A DNA stretch of 64,000 nt, from assembly GCF_014649035.1 (NCBI RefSeq), contig NZ_BMSG01000029.1, positions 1 through 64,000 of the forward strand. The letters run 5' to 3'. The notes beneath the pieces are model-generated. The model was not told the DNA's origin and searched no databases. It worked only from the letters and a program-made list of their open reading frames with translations. This document shows, one piece after another, positions 24,800 to 33,280 of this stretch; within the stretch, counting starts at the first letter, position 1; the number at the start of each line of letters is the position of its first letter. Source of the stretch: Streptomyces sindenensis. Lineage in GTDB: Bacteria; Actinomycetota; Actinomycetes; Streptomycetales; Streptomycetaceae. Position numbers and translations under genes: made by a program.

Positions 24800-25618
24800 A
24801 TGAGTGATCTCGGGGCGGGTTTCGGCTACTTGATGAAGGGGCAGCGCTGGGTTGCCCGGCACGGACGATGGTTCGGCTTCGGGCTGCTGCCGGGGCTCGT
24901 CACCCTCGTCGTCTACGCCGGAGCTCTGATCGGACTCGGCTACGGGGCCGACGACCTCGTCGGCTGGGCGACCCCGTTCGCCGACGACTGGTCCTCGCCC
25001 TGGCAGGGCCTCCTGCGCACCGGGCTGACCGCGCTCGTCTTCGTCTTCGGTCTGTTCCTCGCGGTCATCACCTTCACCGCCGTGACCCTCCTGGTCGGCC
25101 AGCCCTTCTACGAGTCGCTCTCCGAGGAGGTCGACCGCAGCGAGGGCGGCGAGGTCCCCGAGTCCGGACTGCCGCTCTGGCGGGAGCTGTGGATCTCCGC
25201 CCGCGACTCCGTACGCATTCTGCTGCGCGTCGCCCTGTACGGGATCATCCTCTTCGCCTGCGGTTTCATCCCGGTCGTCGGGCAGACCGTGGTCCCCGCG
25301 ATCGGCTTCTGCGTCTCCGGCTTCTTCCTGGCGGAGGAGCTGACCGCCGTCGCCCTCCAGCGCCGGGGCATGGTCCTCAAGGACCGCCTCGTCCTGCTCC
25401 GCGGCCGCCGGATGCTGGCGCTCGGCTTCGGCGTCCCGCTGGTCCTGGCCTTCCTCATCCCGTTCGTCGCGGTGTTCCTGATGCCGGGGGCCGTCGCCGG
25501 GGCCACCCTGCTCGCCCGCGACCTGCTGGACCCGGACCCGGACCCGGAGACCGAGCCCAGTCCCGGCACCACGGACAGCGGTGACGTTCCCCCGGCCCCC
25601 CGGACGTGGTCCGCGTGA
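24800..25618 (+). CDS. EI24 / CysZ-like integral membrane protein
   Basis: A 272-residue protein with four or more hydrophobic segments (PGLVTLVVYAGALIGLG, TALVFVFGLFLAVITF, VALYGIILFACGFIPVVG, GVPLVLAFLIPFVAVFLMP) typical of the EI24 (PF07264) family. Its bacterial member CysZ imports sulfate, but most actinobacterial homologues have no proven substrate. The C-terminal tail is acidic and Pro-rich (DPDPDPETEP). It overlaps the LysE gene by 4 bp and is co-translated with it. Confidence 0.82.
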   Translation: MSDLGAGFGYLMKGQRWVARHGRWFGFGLLPGLVTLVVYAGALIGLGYGADDLVGWATPFADDWSSPWQGLLRTGLTALVFVFGLFLAVITFTAVTLLVGQPFYESLSEEVDRSEGGEVPESGLPLWRELWISARDSVRILLRVALYGIILFACGFIPVVGQTVVPAIGFCVSGFFLAEELTAVALQRRGMVLKDRLVLLRGRRMLALGFGVPLVLAFLIPFVAVFLMPGAVAGATLLARDLLDPDPDPETEPSPGTTDSGDVPPAPRTWSA

Positions 25619-26223
25619 CCGAGCTGCTGGCGGTCGCCGCCATCACCGTCCTCGCGGTCGTCTCCCCGGGCGCCGACTTCGCCATGGTCGTCCGCAACAG
25701 CTATCTGTACGGGCGCACCACCGGCGTCCTCGCGGCGGCGGGGGTCGCCGGGGGCGTCCTGGTCCACGTCACGTACACGATGCTCGGCGTCGGGCTGCTC
25801 ATCGCCTCCTCGACCGCCCTGTTCACCGCGGTCAAGCTGGCCGGCGCCGCCTATCTGATCTACATCGGGGTGCGCACCTTCCTGGCCCGCGCCGACCTCG
25901 ACGTCGACCTGTCGGACCGGCCCGGGCTCTCCCCGTTCGGGGCGCTGCGCAGCGGCTTCCTGACCAACGCGCTCAACCCGAAGACGACCCTGTTCGTCGT
26001 CGCGACCTTCACCCAGGTCGTCGGCCCCGGCACCGCGCTGTGGCAGCAGGCGGGGTACGGCCTCTTCATGTCCGCCGCCCACCTCGGCTGGTTCGCCCTG
26101 GTCGCGCTGTTCTTCTCGCACTCCCGGCTGCGGGGCGCGATGCTGCGCCGCCAGAAGGCGCTGAACCGCTCGATCGGCTCGGTCCTGGTCGGCCTCGGCA
26201 TCACCCTGGGTCTGGCCCGCTGA
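25615..26223 (+). CDS. LysE/RhtB family amino-acid exporter
   Basis: A 202-residue, six-helix LysE-type translocator. The signature block SPGADFAMVVRNSYLYGRTTG near the N-terminus and GFLTNALNPKTTLFVVATFTQ in the middle are typical of RhtB/LysE exporters of amino acids or homoserine lactone. The GTG at 25615 overlaps the EI24 stop (GTGA); the GTG at 25606 is in frame but less coupled. The substrate is not predictable. Confidence 0.88.
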   Translation: MTELLAVAAITVLAVVSPGADFAMVVRNSYLYGRTTGVLAAAGVAGGVLVHVTYTMLGVGLLIASSTALFTAVKLAGAAYLIYIGVRTFLARADLDVDLSDRPGLSPFGALRSGFLTNALNPKTTLFVVATFTQVVGPGTALWQQAGYGLFMSAAHLGWFALVALFFSHSRLRGAMLRRQKALNRSIGSVLVGLGITLGLAR

Positions 26224-26311
26224 ACGGCCTCCCCACCCTGCCCCCCTCCTCCAGCACCAGGTTCCGGTCGTGTCGCCGCCGGGTCCGTGCTGTCCGTGCC
26301 GCCGGTGACGG

Positions 26312-27250
26312 TCATCGACCCCGCGCGGGCGGCTCCGCCGCCGTGACGTTGCGGTAGGCGATCTCCGCCAGCCGGGCCTGGCCGTCGCGGCTCGGGTGGA
26401 ACCAGTCCCACGGGCTGAGCTGCGTCCCGGTGAACCGGAAGTCGAACACCGCCCCGCCGTCGTACCGGCAGTGACGATCCTTCGCACACACGTCCCGCAG
26501 CACCTCGTTGTACGCCACCACCCGGTCCTGCACGGCATCCCGCCGGGCCACGGCGGCCGGCCCGAGGTCATCCGCGTCGGCCAGCATCGACTGGCAGATC
26601 CCGAGGCTCCAGATCCTCTTGCCCAGCTCGTTCACCCGCCCCGTCGACCAGAGCCGCTTCAGGTCCGGCACGCTGGAGACGTACACCTGCGCCTTCGGCG
26701 CCCCCGCCCGCAGCTGCCGCATCGAGGCCTCGAACGACGCCCGGAAGTCCGCCACCGGCGTCATCAGCCGCACCGAGTCCCGGCACGCGTCGTTCGCGCC
26801 CGTCATCACCGTCACCAGCTCCGGCCGCTCCTTCGCCGCCCGCGCCATCTGCTCCGGCAACTGGACCATCCGCGACCCCGACACCGCGAGGTTCCAGCTG
26901 CGGTCCGCCGCCCTCGACGGGCCGAGGAGCCGCACCGCGAGACTGCGCACGGTATCGTCCGTGCCGGTCGCCCACGACACCTCCGGGCAGTCGGCCAGCA
27001 CCGAGCAGGCGTCGAAGCCCCGGGTGATCGAGTCCCCGACCGCCGCGATCGACCGGGGCCGGGGGTTCCAGTCCGGGGTGGGGGAGGGGGACGGCGAGGC
27101 GCTGCGCGAGGAGGCCGGCGCGTTCCGCGACACGCCGCCCTCCGGGCCGCCCCCGGAGCATCCGGCCAGCACGGCGACGCCGAGGGACGAGAGCGCCGTC
27201 AGTGCGGCGGCAGCGGTACGCATCCGTGGGCGTGTCGCACGCTCCGGCAT
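26312..27250 (-). CDS. SGNH/GDSL hydrolase lipoprotein
   Basis: A 312-residue esterase-type protein. The N-terminus has a lipobox (VAVLAGC31), so it should be a membrane-anchored lipoprotein with a short Ser/Pro linker. The catalytic blocks are GDSIT (S74), the oxyanion Asn in TGAND, and DWFHPS supplying Asp and His. Four further cysteines may form disulfides. The substrate is unknown; the fold covers lipases, esterases and polysaccharide deacetylases. The ATG at 27250 lies behind GGAGGGG; a second ATG at residue 10 is possible. Confidence 0.85.
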   Translation of the reverse strand: MPERATRPRMRTAAAALTALSSLGVAVLAGCSGGGPEGGVSRNAPASSRSASPSPSPTPDWNPRPRSIAAVGDSITRGFDACSVLADCPEVSWATGTDDTVRSLAVRLLGPSRAADRSWNLAVSGSRMVQLPEQMARAAKERPELVTVMTGANDACRDSVRLMTPVADFRASFEASMRQLRAGAPKAQVYVSSVPDLKRLWSTGRVNELGKRIWSLGICQSMLADADDLGPAAVARRDAVQDRVVAYNEVLRDVCAKDRHCRYDGGAVFDFRFTGTQLSPWDWFHPSRDGQARLAEIAYRNVTAAEPPARGR

Positions 27251-27520
27251 CGGTCGGGTCCCCTCCGGTCAACCTGTGGCGTATGCCTCTGGACATGCCC
27301 CCGGCAACCACACGATCCCCAGGTCGGGGCCGTGCGCGCCCTGCCGGGTGAAACCCGGCGAATCAGGGGCCTGAGACCGACGGTACGTCACACGGACGGC
27401 CCCGGCGCACGGTAGCTTTTCCCCGTCGAACCAGTGGCGTTCCGCCCGCCCGCGCACACGGACGGCTCCGGTACATTACGTCACGTCACATACTGTCCCT
27501 TTTCAGGAGATTAACTCCCG
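27251..27520. other. Non-coding divergent promoter region
   Basis: The gap between the SGNH lipoprotein and the DUF3145 unit. The patch at 27470-27500 (TACATTACGTCACGTCACAT) has a repeated ACGTCAC and is locally AT-richer, so a promoter or regulator site is plausible. Nothing else is recognisable. Confidence 0.35.
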
Positions 27521-27625
27521 ATGCTGTTTACTGATGACAACCTCGGGCCCTGGCCGGAAAGAGGCGGTACGGACGCGAGGCCGCTGGGGAAGGCGTACCT
27601 CGTCCCACACGGGAGGTTCCGGTGA
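27521..27625 (+). CDS. 34-codon small ORF coupled to the DUF3145 gene
   Basis: The ATG at 27521 follows AGGAGA (27505-27510) by 10 bp and opens a 34-codon frame beginning MLFTDDNLGPWPERGG and ending HGRFR. Its TGA overlaps the GTG of the next gene as GTGA, the arrangement used by translationally coupled genes here. About four-fifths of third codon positions are G or C, in keeping with coding DNA of this genome. The peptide has no signal or membrane segment. It could be a true small protein or a leader peptide that sets translation of the next gene. Function unknown. Confidence 0.45.
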   Translation: MLFTDDNLGPWPERGGTDARPLGKAYLVPHGRFR

Positions 27626-28116
27626 CGACACGTGGAGTCCTGTACGTTCACTCCGCACCGCGCGCGCTGTGCCCACACGTTGAGTGGGCAGTGGCGGGCG
27701 TCCTCGGTGTGCGGGTCCAGCTGGACTGGATCAGACAGCCGGCCGCGCCCGGCACCTGGCGGTCCGAATTCTCCTGGCAGGGCCGCGCCGGCACCGCCTC
27801 GCAGCTCGCCTCGGCCCTGCGCGGCTGGGATCTGCTGCGCTTCGAGGTGACCGCCGAGCCGTGCCCCACCGCCGAGGGCGAGCGCTACAGCTCCACCCCC
27901 GGCCTCGGTATCTTCCACGCCGTCACCGGCATGCACGGCGACATCCTGGTCCCCGAGGACCGGCTGCGGGCCGCGTTGGCGCGTTCGGTGCGCGGCGAGA
28001 GCGACCTGGAGACCGAGATCGCATCGCTGCTCGGCAAGCCGTGGGACGACGAGTTGGAGTCCTTCCGCCACGCGGGCGAGGGCGCACCGGTCCGCTGGCT
28101 GCACCAGGTCGTCTGA
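27622..28116 (+). CDS. DUF3145 domain protein
   Basis: A 164-residue actinobacterial protein of unknown function, recognised by RGVLYVHSAPRALCPHVEWA, WRSEFSWQGRAGTASQLASAL and PVRWLHQVV. Conserved Trp, Cys and His residues hint at a compact binding fold, but no catalytic motif is evident. The GTG at 27622 has GGGAGG upstream, inside the preceding small ORF. In Streptomyces this family sits beside the fatty-acid genes, as here (convergent with fabF). Confidence 0.82.
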   Translation: MTTRGVLYVHSAPRALCPHVEWAVAGVLGVRVQLDWIRQPAAPGTWRSEFSWQGRAGTASQLASALRGWDLLRFEVTAEPCPTAEGERYSSTPGLGIFHAVTGMHGDILVPEDRLRAALARSVRGESDLETEIASLLGKPWDDELESFRHAGEGAPVRWLHQVV

Positions 28117-28186
28117 ATTCCGGGCGCGTGATCAAGCCCCTCCGGCGATGGAGGAGCGGGGTCCGGGACAGAGCCCCGCAAACGAT

Positions 28187-28222
28187 GAAGCCCGCTTCCC
28201 AGGATCCCGGGAAGCGGGCTTC
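28187..28222. terminator. Bidirectional hairpin terminator
   Basis: GAAGCCCGCTTCCC (28187-28200) pairs perfectly with GGGAAGCGGGCTTC (28209-28222). It separates the convergent DUF3145 and fabF genes. Confidence 0.85.
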
Positions 28223-28237
28223 GCCCGTACGGCAGGG

Positions 28238-29500
28238 TCACACGGACCTGAACGCCAGCACCACGTTGTGCCCACCGAACCCGAACGAGTTGTTGATCGC
28301 CGCGATCGGCCCCTCGGGCAGCGCCCGGGGCTCACCGCGCACGACGTCCGCCTCGACCGCCTCGTCGAGATCGTCGACGTTGATGGTCGGCGGGGCCGTG
28401 CGATGGTGCAGCGCGAGAACGGTGGCCACCGTCTCGATACCGCCCGCGCCACCCAGCAGGTGACCCGTCATCGACTTCGTCGCGGAGATCGCGACATGGT
28501 CCAGGTCGTCGCCCAGCACCCTCCGCAGCGCCTTGATCTCCGCGATGTCACCCTGCGGCGTCGACGTGGCGTGCGCGTTGAGGTGGACCACCTCGGACGG
28601 CTTGAGGTCGCTGGAGTCCAGCAGGTTCTGCATCGCGGCGGCGATGCCCCGCCCGGTGGGCTCGGGCTGCGCGATGTGGTGGGCGTCGGCCGACAGGCCC
28701 TGGCCCAGCACCTCGCAGTAGACCTTCGCGCCACGCTTGGCGGCGTGCTCGGCGGACTCCAGGATGACGACGCCCGCGCCCTCGCCGAGGACGAAGCCGT
28801 CCCGGCCGGTGTCGTACGGGCGCGAGGCCTTCTCGGGCTCGTCGTTGTTCTTGGACATCGCCATCATGTTGGCGAACGCGGCGATCGGCAGCGGGTGGAT
28901 CGCCGCCTCCGTGCCACCGGCGACGACCACGTCGGCACGGCCGGTACGGATCATCTCGACGGCGTACCCGATGGCCTCCGCGCCGGACGCGCAGGCCGAG
29001 ACGGGGGTGTGGACGCCGGCCTGGGCGTTGACCTCCAGGCCGACGTTGGCCGCCGGGCCGTTGGGCATGAGCATGGGCACGGTGTGCGGGGAGACGCGGC
29101 GTACGCCCTTCTCCTTCAGTACGTCGTACTGGTCGAGCAGGGTGATCACGCCGCCGATGCCGGAGGCGATGACCGAGCCCAGGCGTTCGGGGGCGATGGC
29201 CTCGTCCTCGCCCGCCTTCGCGGTGAAGCCCGCGTCCGCCCAGGCCTCGCGGGCCGCGATCAGCGCGAACTGCGCCGAGCGGTCCAGCTTGCGGGCCAGC
29301 GGACGGGGAAGGACGTCGCCCGGGTCGACGGCCGCGAGGGCGGCGATCCGGACGGGCAGGTCGGCGAAGCGCTCGCCTTCGAGAGGCTTGACGCCGGACC
29401 GGCCGGCCATCAGACCTTCCCAGGTCGATGCGGAGTCGCCACCCAGCGGAGTGGTTGCGCCGATACCGGTGACGACCACGGTGCGATTGGTCGAGTTCAC
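28238..29500 (-). CDS. fabF: Beta-ketoacyl-ACP synthase II (FabF)
   Basis: This 420-residue condensing enzyme elongates acyl-ACP with malonyl-ACP. The catalytic triad is visible: C170 in VSACASGAEAIG, H310 in HLNAHATSTPQGD and H347 in KSMTGHLLGGAGG, with K342 in place. GTG at 29500 follows GGAGAAG and gives the standard N-terminus (RTVVVTGIGATTPLGG); the in-frame ATG further up would run into the acpP-fabF spacer. It is the last gene of fabD-fabH-acpP-fabF. Confidence 0.97.
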   Translation of the reverse strand: MNSTNRTVVVTGIGATTPLGGDSASTWEGLMAGRSGVKPLEGERFADLPVRIAALAAVDPGDVLPRPLARKLDRSAQFALIAAREAWADAGFTAKAGEDEAIAPERLGSVIASGIGGVITLLDQYDVLKEKGVRRVSPHTVPMLMPNGPAANVGLEVNAQAGVHTPVSACASGAEAIGYAVEMIRTGRADVVVAGGTEAAIHPLPIAAFANMMAMSKNNDEPEKASRPYDTGRDGFVLGEGAGVVILESAEHAAKRGAKVYCEVLGQGLSADAHHIAQPEPTGRGIAAAMQNLLDSSDLKPSEVVHLNAHATSTPQGDIAEIKALRRVLGDDLDHVAISATKSMTGHLLGGAGGIETVATVLALHHRTAPPTINVDDLDEAVEADVVRGEPRALPEGPIAAINNSFGFGGHNVVLAFRSV

Positions 29501-29576
29501 TGGAAAATCTTCTCCACGTGTAGAGGGTCGTGAATCAGCGGCGCCACCGCCGGGTGGCGACACAGCCGGGCTGGGA

Positions 29577-29825
29577 TCAGCCCTGGTGCTTCAGGATGTA
29601 GTCGGCGGCGTCGCCGACCGTCTTGAGGTTCTTGACGTCCTCGTCGGGGATCTTCACGTCGAAGCGCTCCTCGGCGGCGACGACGACCTCGACCATGGAC
29701 AGCGAGTCGACGTCGAGGTCGTCGGTGAAGGACTTCTCCAGCTGGACGTCCTCCTCCGGGATCCCGGCGATCTCGTTGACGATCTCGGCGAGACCCTTGA
29801 CGATCTCTTCCTGCGTGGCGGCCAT
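29577..29825 (-). CDS. acpP: Acyl carrier protein
   Basis: An 82-residue acidic four-helix carrier. S41 in LDVDSLSMVE is the 4'-phosphopantetheine attachment site. It shuttles the growing chain in type II fatty-acid synthesis. ATG at 29825 is preceded by AAGGAG at the right distance. It lies between fabH and fabF in the operon, with 63 and 76 bp spacers. Confidence 0.97.
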   Translation of the reverse strand: MAATQEEIVKGLAEIVNEIAGIPEEDVQLEKSFTDDLDVDSLSMVEVVVAAEERFDVKIPDEDVKNLKTVGDAADYILKHQG

Positions 29826-29888
29826 CTTGGCGCTCCTTCGGTGGTTTCTTCGGTGTTCGTGCATCCGGACCCAAAAGGTCCGGTGTGC

Positions 29889-30920
29889 CTAGGGGAGGGT
29901 AACGACCGTCGCGGCGTAGACGAGACCCGCCCCGAAGCCGATGACGAGCGCGGTGTCGCCGCTCTTCGCCTGACCGGTCGCCAGGAGCCGCTCCATGGCG
30001 AGCGGAATCGAGGCGGCGGACGTGTTGCCGGTGGACTCGATGTCACGGGCGACCGTGACGTGCTCCGGCAGCTTCAGGGTCTTCACCATCGAGTCGATGA
30101 TCCGCATGTTGGCCTGGTGCGGGATGAAGACGTCCAGGTCCTCCGGGGCGATCCCGGCCGCGTCCAGCGCCTGCTGGGCGACCTTCGCCATCTCGAAGAC
30201 GGCCCAGCGGAAGACCGCCTGGCCCTCCTGCGTGATGGCGGGGAACTTGACCTCGCCCTTCGAGTCGAGCGGCAGCTGCGAGACGTCGCCGAGGCGGAAC
30301 TCGTTCCAGCCGACCGTCTGCTTGATGGTCTCGGACTTGTCGCCCTCGGAGCCCCACACGGTCGGGCCGATGGCCGGCTCCTGGGAGGGGCCGACGACGA
30401 CGGCGCCCGCGCCGTCACCGAACAGGAAGGCCGTCGCGCGGTCCTCCAGGTCGGTCAGGTCGCTGAGCCGCTCCACGCCGATCACGAGGACGTACTCCGC
30501 CGAGCCCTCGACGACCATGCCCTTGGCGAGGGTGAGGCCGTAGCCGAAGCCCGCGCAGCCGGCCGAGATATCGAAGGCGGCGGGCTTGCCCGCGCCGATC
30601 CGGTGCGCGATGTCGGTGGCGACGGCCGGGGTCTGCTTGAAGTGCGAGACGGTCGAGACGACGACCGCGCCGATCTGCCCGGGGTCGATGCCCGCGTCGG
30701 CGATGGCCTTGCCGGACGCCTCGATCGACATCATGGCCACGGTCTCCTCCTCGGAGGCCCAGTGGCGGCTGACGATGCCGGAGCGGGAGCGGATCCACTC
30801 GTCGGACGAGTCGATCGTCTCGAGGATCACCTCGTTCGGCACGACCCGGGTCGGGCGGTAGCCGCCGACCCCGAGGATCCGTGCGTACGGGGCGCCCTTG
30901 CTGGGCTTGATCTTCGACAT
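29889..30920 (-). CDS. fabH: Beta-ketoacyl-ACP synthase III (FabH)
   Basis: A 343-residue initiating enzyme that condenses acyl-CoA primers with malonyl-ACP. The catalytic residues are C122 in DISAGCAGFGYG, H268 in FIPHQANMRI and N299 in STGNTSAASIP. Streptomyces FabH accepts branched primers such as isobutyryl-CoA, setting iso/anteiso fatty-acid content; that preference is family knowledge. It starts 9 bp after the fabD stop. Confidence 0.97.
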   Translation of the reverse strand: MSKIKPSKGAPYARILGVGGYRPTRVVPNEVILETIDSSDEWIRSRSGIVSRHWASEEETVAMMSIEASGKAIADAGIDPGQIGAVVVSTVSHFKQTPAVATDIAHRIGAGKPAAFDISAGCAGFGYGLTLAKGMVVEGSAEYVLVIGVERLSDLTDLEDRATAFLFGDGAGAVVVGPSQEPAIGPTVWGSEGDKSETIKQTVGWNEFRLGDVSQLPLDSKGEVKFPAITQEGQAVFRWAVFEMAKVAQQALDAAGIAPEDLDVFIPHQANMRIIDSMVKTLKLPEHVTVARDIESTGNTSAASIPLAMERLLATGQAKSGDTALVIGFGAGLVYAATVVTLP

Positions 30921-30929
30921 GCTCGCTCC

Positions 30930-31847
30930 TTAGACGCCTGCGTGCTCGGACATGAGCGCGCGGGCCGCGTCGAGGTCGTCGGGGGACTTGAGCGCGAGCG
31001 TCTTCACGCCGGGCAGCCCGCGCTTGGCGAGTCCGGTCAGCGTGCCGCCGGGACTCAGCTCGACGAGTGCGGTGACGCCCAGGGACTGGAAGGTCTCCAT
31101 GCACAGGTCCCAGCGGACCGGGTTGGCGACCTGTCCGACGAGCCGGGCGACGACCTCGGTGCCGGTGGCCACGGTGTGGCCGTCGGCGTTGGAAACGTAG
31201 CGCACGGTCGGGTCGGAGACGGTGAGGTCGCCGACCGCCGCGCGCAGCTTCTCCACGGCCGGGGCCATGTGGTGCGTGTGGAAGGCGCCGGCCACCTTCA
31301 GCGTGACGACCCGGCGCACGCCCTCGGGCATGTCGGCCTCCAGGGCGGCGAGCTGCGCGGCGGTGCCCGCGGCGACGATCTGGCCGGAGCCGTTGACGTT
31401 GGCCGGGGTCAGCCCGAGCTTCTCCAGGTGCGGGACCGTGACGGCGGGGTCGCCGCCGAGGAGGGCCGCCATACCGGTCTCGGTGACCGCGGCGGCCTCG
31501 GCCATGCCGAGCCCCCGGGTCCGGACGAAGCGCAGGGCGGCCTCGTCCTCGATGACACCGGCGAGCGCGGCGGCGGTGATCTCACCGACGCTGTGGCCCG
31601 CGACGACGTCGGGGGAGGCGGCGTCCAGGGCGGCTGCGGAGAGCAGCCCGGCGGCCACCAGGAGCGGCTGGGCGACGGCCGTGTCGCGGATCTCGTCCGC
31701 GTCGGCCTTCGTGCCGTAGTGGGCAAGGTCGAGCCCGATGGCGTCGGACCAACCCGCGATGCGGTCGGCGGCACCGGGGAGGTCGAGCCAGGGAGTCAGG
31801 AAGCCGGGCGTCTGAGCGCCTTGGCCGGGAGCGACGAGTACGAGCAC
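30930..31847 (-). CDS. fabD: Malonyl-CoA:ACP transacylase (FabD)
   Basis: A 305-residue acyltransferase that loads malonate onto ACP. The nucleophile S86 is in AGHSVGEI, R111 binds the malonyl carboxylate, and H190 (in GAFHTHHM) completes the dyad. The start at GTG 31847 (LVLVAPGQGAQTPG) matches the S. coelicolor protein as I remember it; GTG at 31853 is in frame and possible. It is first in the fab operon, downstream of fasR and a probable FasR site. Streptomyces fabD also serves some polyketide synthases. Confidence 0.95.
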   Translation of the reverse strand: MLVLVAPGQGAQTPGFLTPWLDLPGAADRIAGWSDAIGLDLAHYGTKADADEIRDTAVAQPLLVAAGLLSAAALDAASPDVVAGHSVGEITAAALAGVIEDEAALRFVRTRGLGMAEAAAVTETGMAALLGGDPAVTVPHLEKLGLTPANVNGSGQIVAAGTAAQLAALEADMPEGVRRVVTLKVAGAFHTHHMAPAVEKLRAAVGDLTVSDPTVRYVSNADGHTVATGTEVVARLVGQVANPVRWDLCMETFQSLGVTALVELSPGGTLTGLAKRGLPGVKTLALKSPDDLDAARALMSEHAGV

Positions 31848-31915
31848 CCTCACACTCTCTCTTGTGGACGGCTCCGCACGCCCGTGGGGACAGGGACGAA
31901 GAACCGTCGGGGGAA

Positions 31916-31932
31916 TTGTTGAAGTCCAACAA
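31916..31932. promoter_or_regulatory. Probable FasR operator upstream of fabD
   Basis: TTGTTG and CAACAA form a 6-bp inverted repeat separated by AAGTC, 68 bp upstream of the fabD start and just after the fasR stop. FasR of S. coelicolor is reported to bind the fabD promoter and activate the operon; this is the only clear palindrome in that gap. The match to the published site is from memory. Confidence 0.6.
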
Positions 31933-31936
31933 AAGT

Positions 31937-33136
31937 CTAGGACTGAGGATCCGCTGCGGCCAAGCGCCCCAGGATCAGGGCGATCCGCAGCGTGAACGCG
32001 GAGCGCACATCGGAGGGTGACCATCCGGTGACGTCGGTCACACGTCGCAGCCGGTAGCGCACGGTGTTGGGGTGCACAAAGAGCATCCGGGCGGCGCCTT
32101 CCAGACTGCTCGCCTGCTCCAGATAGACACTCAGCGTTTCCAGAAGAGCCGAACCGGCCTCCTCCAGCGGTCTGTAGATCTCCTCCACCAACTGGTCCCG
32201 CGCGGCCGGGTCTCCGGCCATCGCGCGCTCCGGGAGGAGATCGTCCGCCAGCACCGGGCGCGGCGCGTCCTGCCACGCCGAGCACGCCTTCAGACCGGCC
32301 GCCGCCGCCTGCGCGGACCGCGTCGCGGCCAGCAGGTCGGGCACCACGGGCCCGGCGACGACCGGCCCGGCCGCGTACGGCCCGATCAGGCCCTTGGCGA
32401 CCTGGAGCGGATTGTCGCTGCCGCCCGCGATGACGACGAGCCGATTGCCCAGGACTCCCGTGAGGACCTGGAGCTTGGCGTGCCGGGCGGCGCGCCGGAT
32501 CGCCTCCACGGTCAGCTCGCTGTCGCCGTCGGGCGCGGTGCCGAGGATGACGCAGACGTGCTCGGGGGAGTTCCAGCCCAGTGCGGCGGCCCGGGAGACG
32601 GCTCCTTCGTCAGCCTCGCCGGAGAGCACCGCGTTCACCACCAGCGACTCCAGCCGGGCGTCCCAGGCGCCCCGGGCCTCGGCTGCCTGGGCGTAGACCT
32701 GGGCGGTGGCGAAGGCGATCTCGCGCGCGTAGACGAGCAGCGCCTCCCGCAGCAGCGACTCGTCGCCGGGGGCGGCCACGTCCTCGATCGCGGCCTCCAT
32801 GACCTCGATCGTGGTCCGCACCATCTCCACGGTCTGCCGCAGGGTGATGGCCCGGGTCAGTTCGCGCGGGGCGGTGCCGAACACATCGGTCGAGATCGCC
32901 TGCGGGGTCTCGGGATGCCGGAACCACTCGGTGAACGCGGCGATACCGGCCTGGGCGACCAGGCCGATCCAGGACCGGTTCTCCGGCGGCATCGCCCGGT
33001 ACCACGGCAGCGATTCGTCCATGCGGGCAATCGCGTTCGCGGCCAGCCGGCCGGAGGACTGCTCCAGCCGTTTCAGGGTCGCGGCATGCAGGTGGGCGTC
33101 GTGGGCGGCGGGCTGCTCAGGATCGGGTCGGGGCAC
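31937..33136 (-). CDS. fasR: FasR, PucR-type regulator of fatty-acid synthesis
   Basis: A 399-residue regulator with a central GGDEF-like/CdaR segment and a C-terminal PucR-type helix-turn-helix (SSLEGAARMLFVHPNTVRYRLRRV, then DVRSAFTLRIALILGRL). Its position directly upstream of, and on the same strand as, fabDHPF identifies it with S. coelicolor FasR, an activator of that operon that links fatty-acid supply to demand. GTG at 33136 gives the usual Pro-rich N-terminus. It is probably transcribed separately from fabD, given the 89-bp gap with an operator-like repeat. Confidence 0.85.
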   Translation of the reverse strand: MPRPDPEQPAAHDAHLHAATLKRLEQSSGRLAANAIARMDESLPWYRAMPPENRSWIGLVAQAGIAAFTEWFRHPETPQAISTDVFGTAPRELTRAITLRQTVEMVRTTIEVMEAAIEDVAAPGDESLLREALLVYAREIAFATAQVYAQAAEARGAWDARLESLVVNAVLSGEADEGAVSRAAALGWNSPEHVCVILGTAPDGDSELTVEAIRRAARHAKLQVLTGVLGNRLVVIAGGSDNPLQVAKGLIGPYAAGPVVAGPVVPDLLAATRSAQAAAAGLKACSAWQDAPRPVLADDLLPERAMAGDPAARDQLVEEIYRPLEEAGSALLETLSVYLEQASSLEGAARMLFVHPNTVRYRLRRVTDVTGWSPSDVRSAFTLRIALILGRLAAADPQS

Positions 33137-33280
33137 GAGGACAAGACTGCCTTATCGGGCCGGTGGATCGGTGGGGCGGGGCGACGCAGCACCGTACCGG
33201 CGGGTAGCGGCAGACGGGGTGCGAGGCCCCGCGTCCGCCGCGCCGAGCCGGATCCGCCTCCCCCGGGCTACCGTGGCCGG

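Noticed and set aside
28737..31922. 1061-codon plus-strand frame opposite the fab operon.
   Set aside because: It is entirely antisense to fabF, acpP, fabH and fabD, which carry intact catalytic motifs; high-GC DNA keeps such shadows open.
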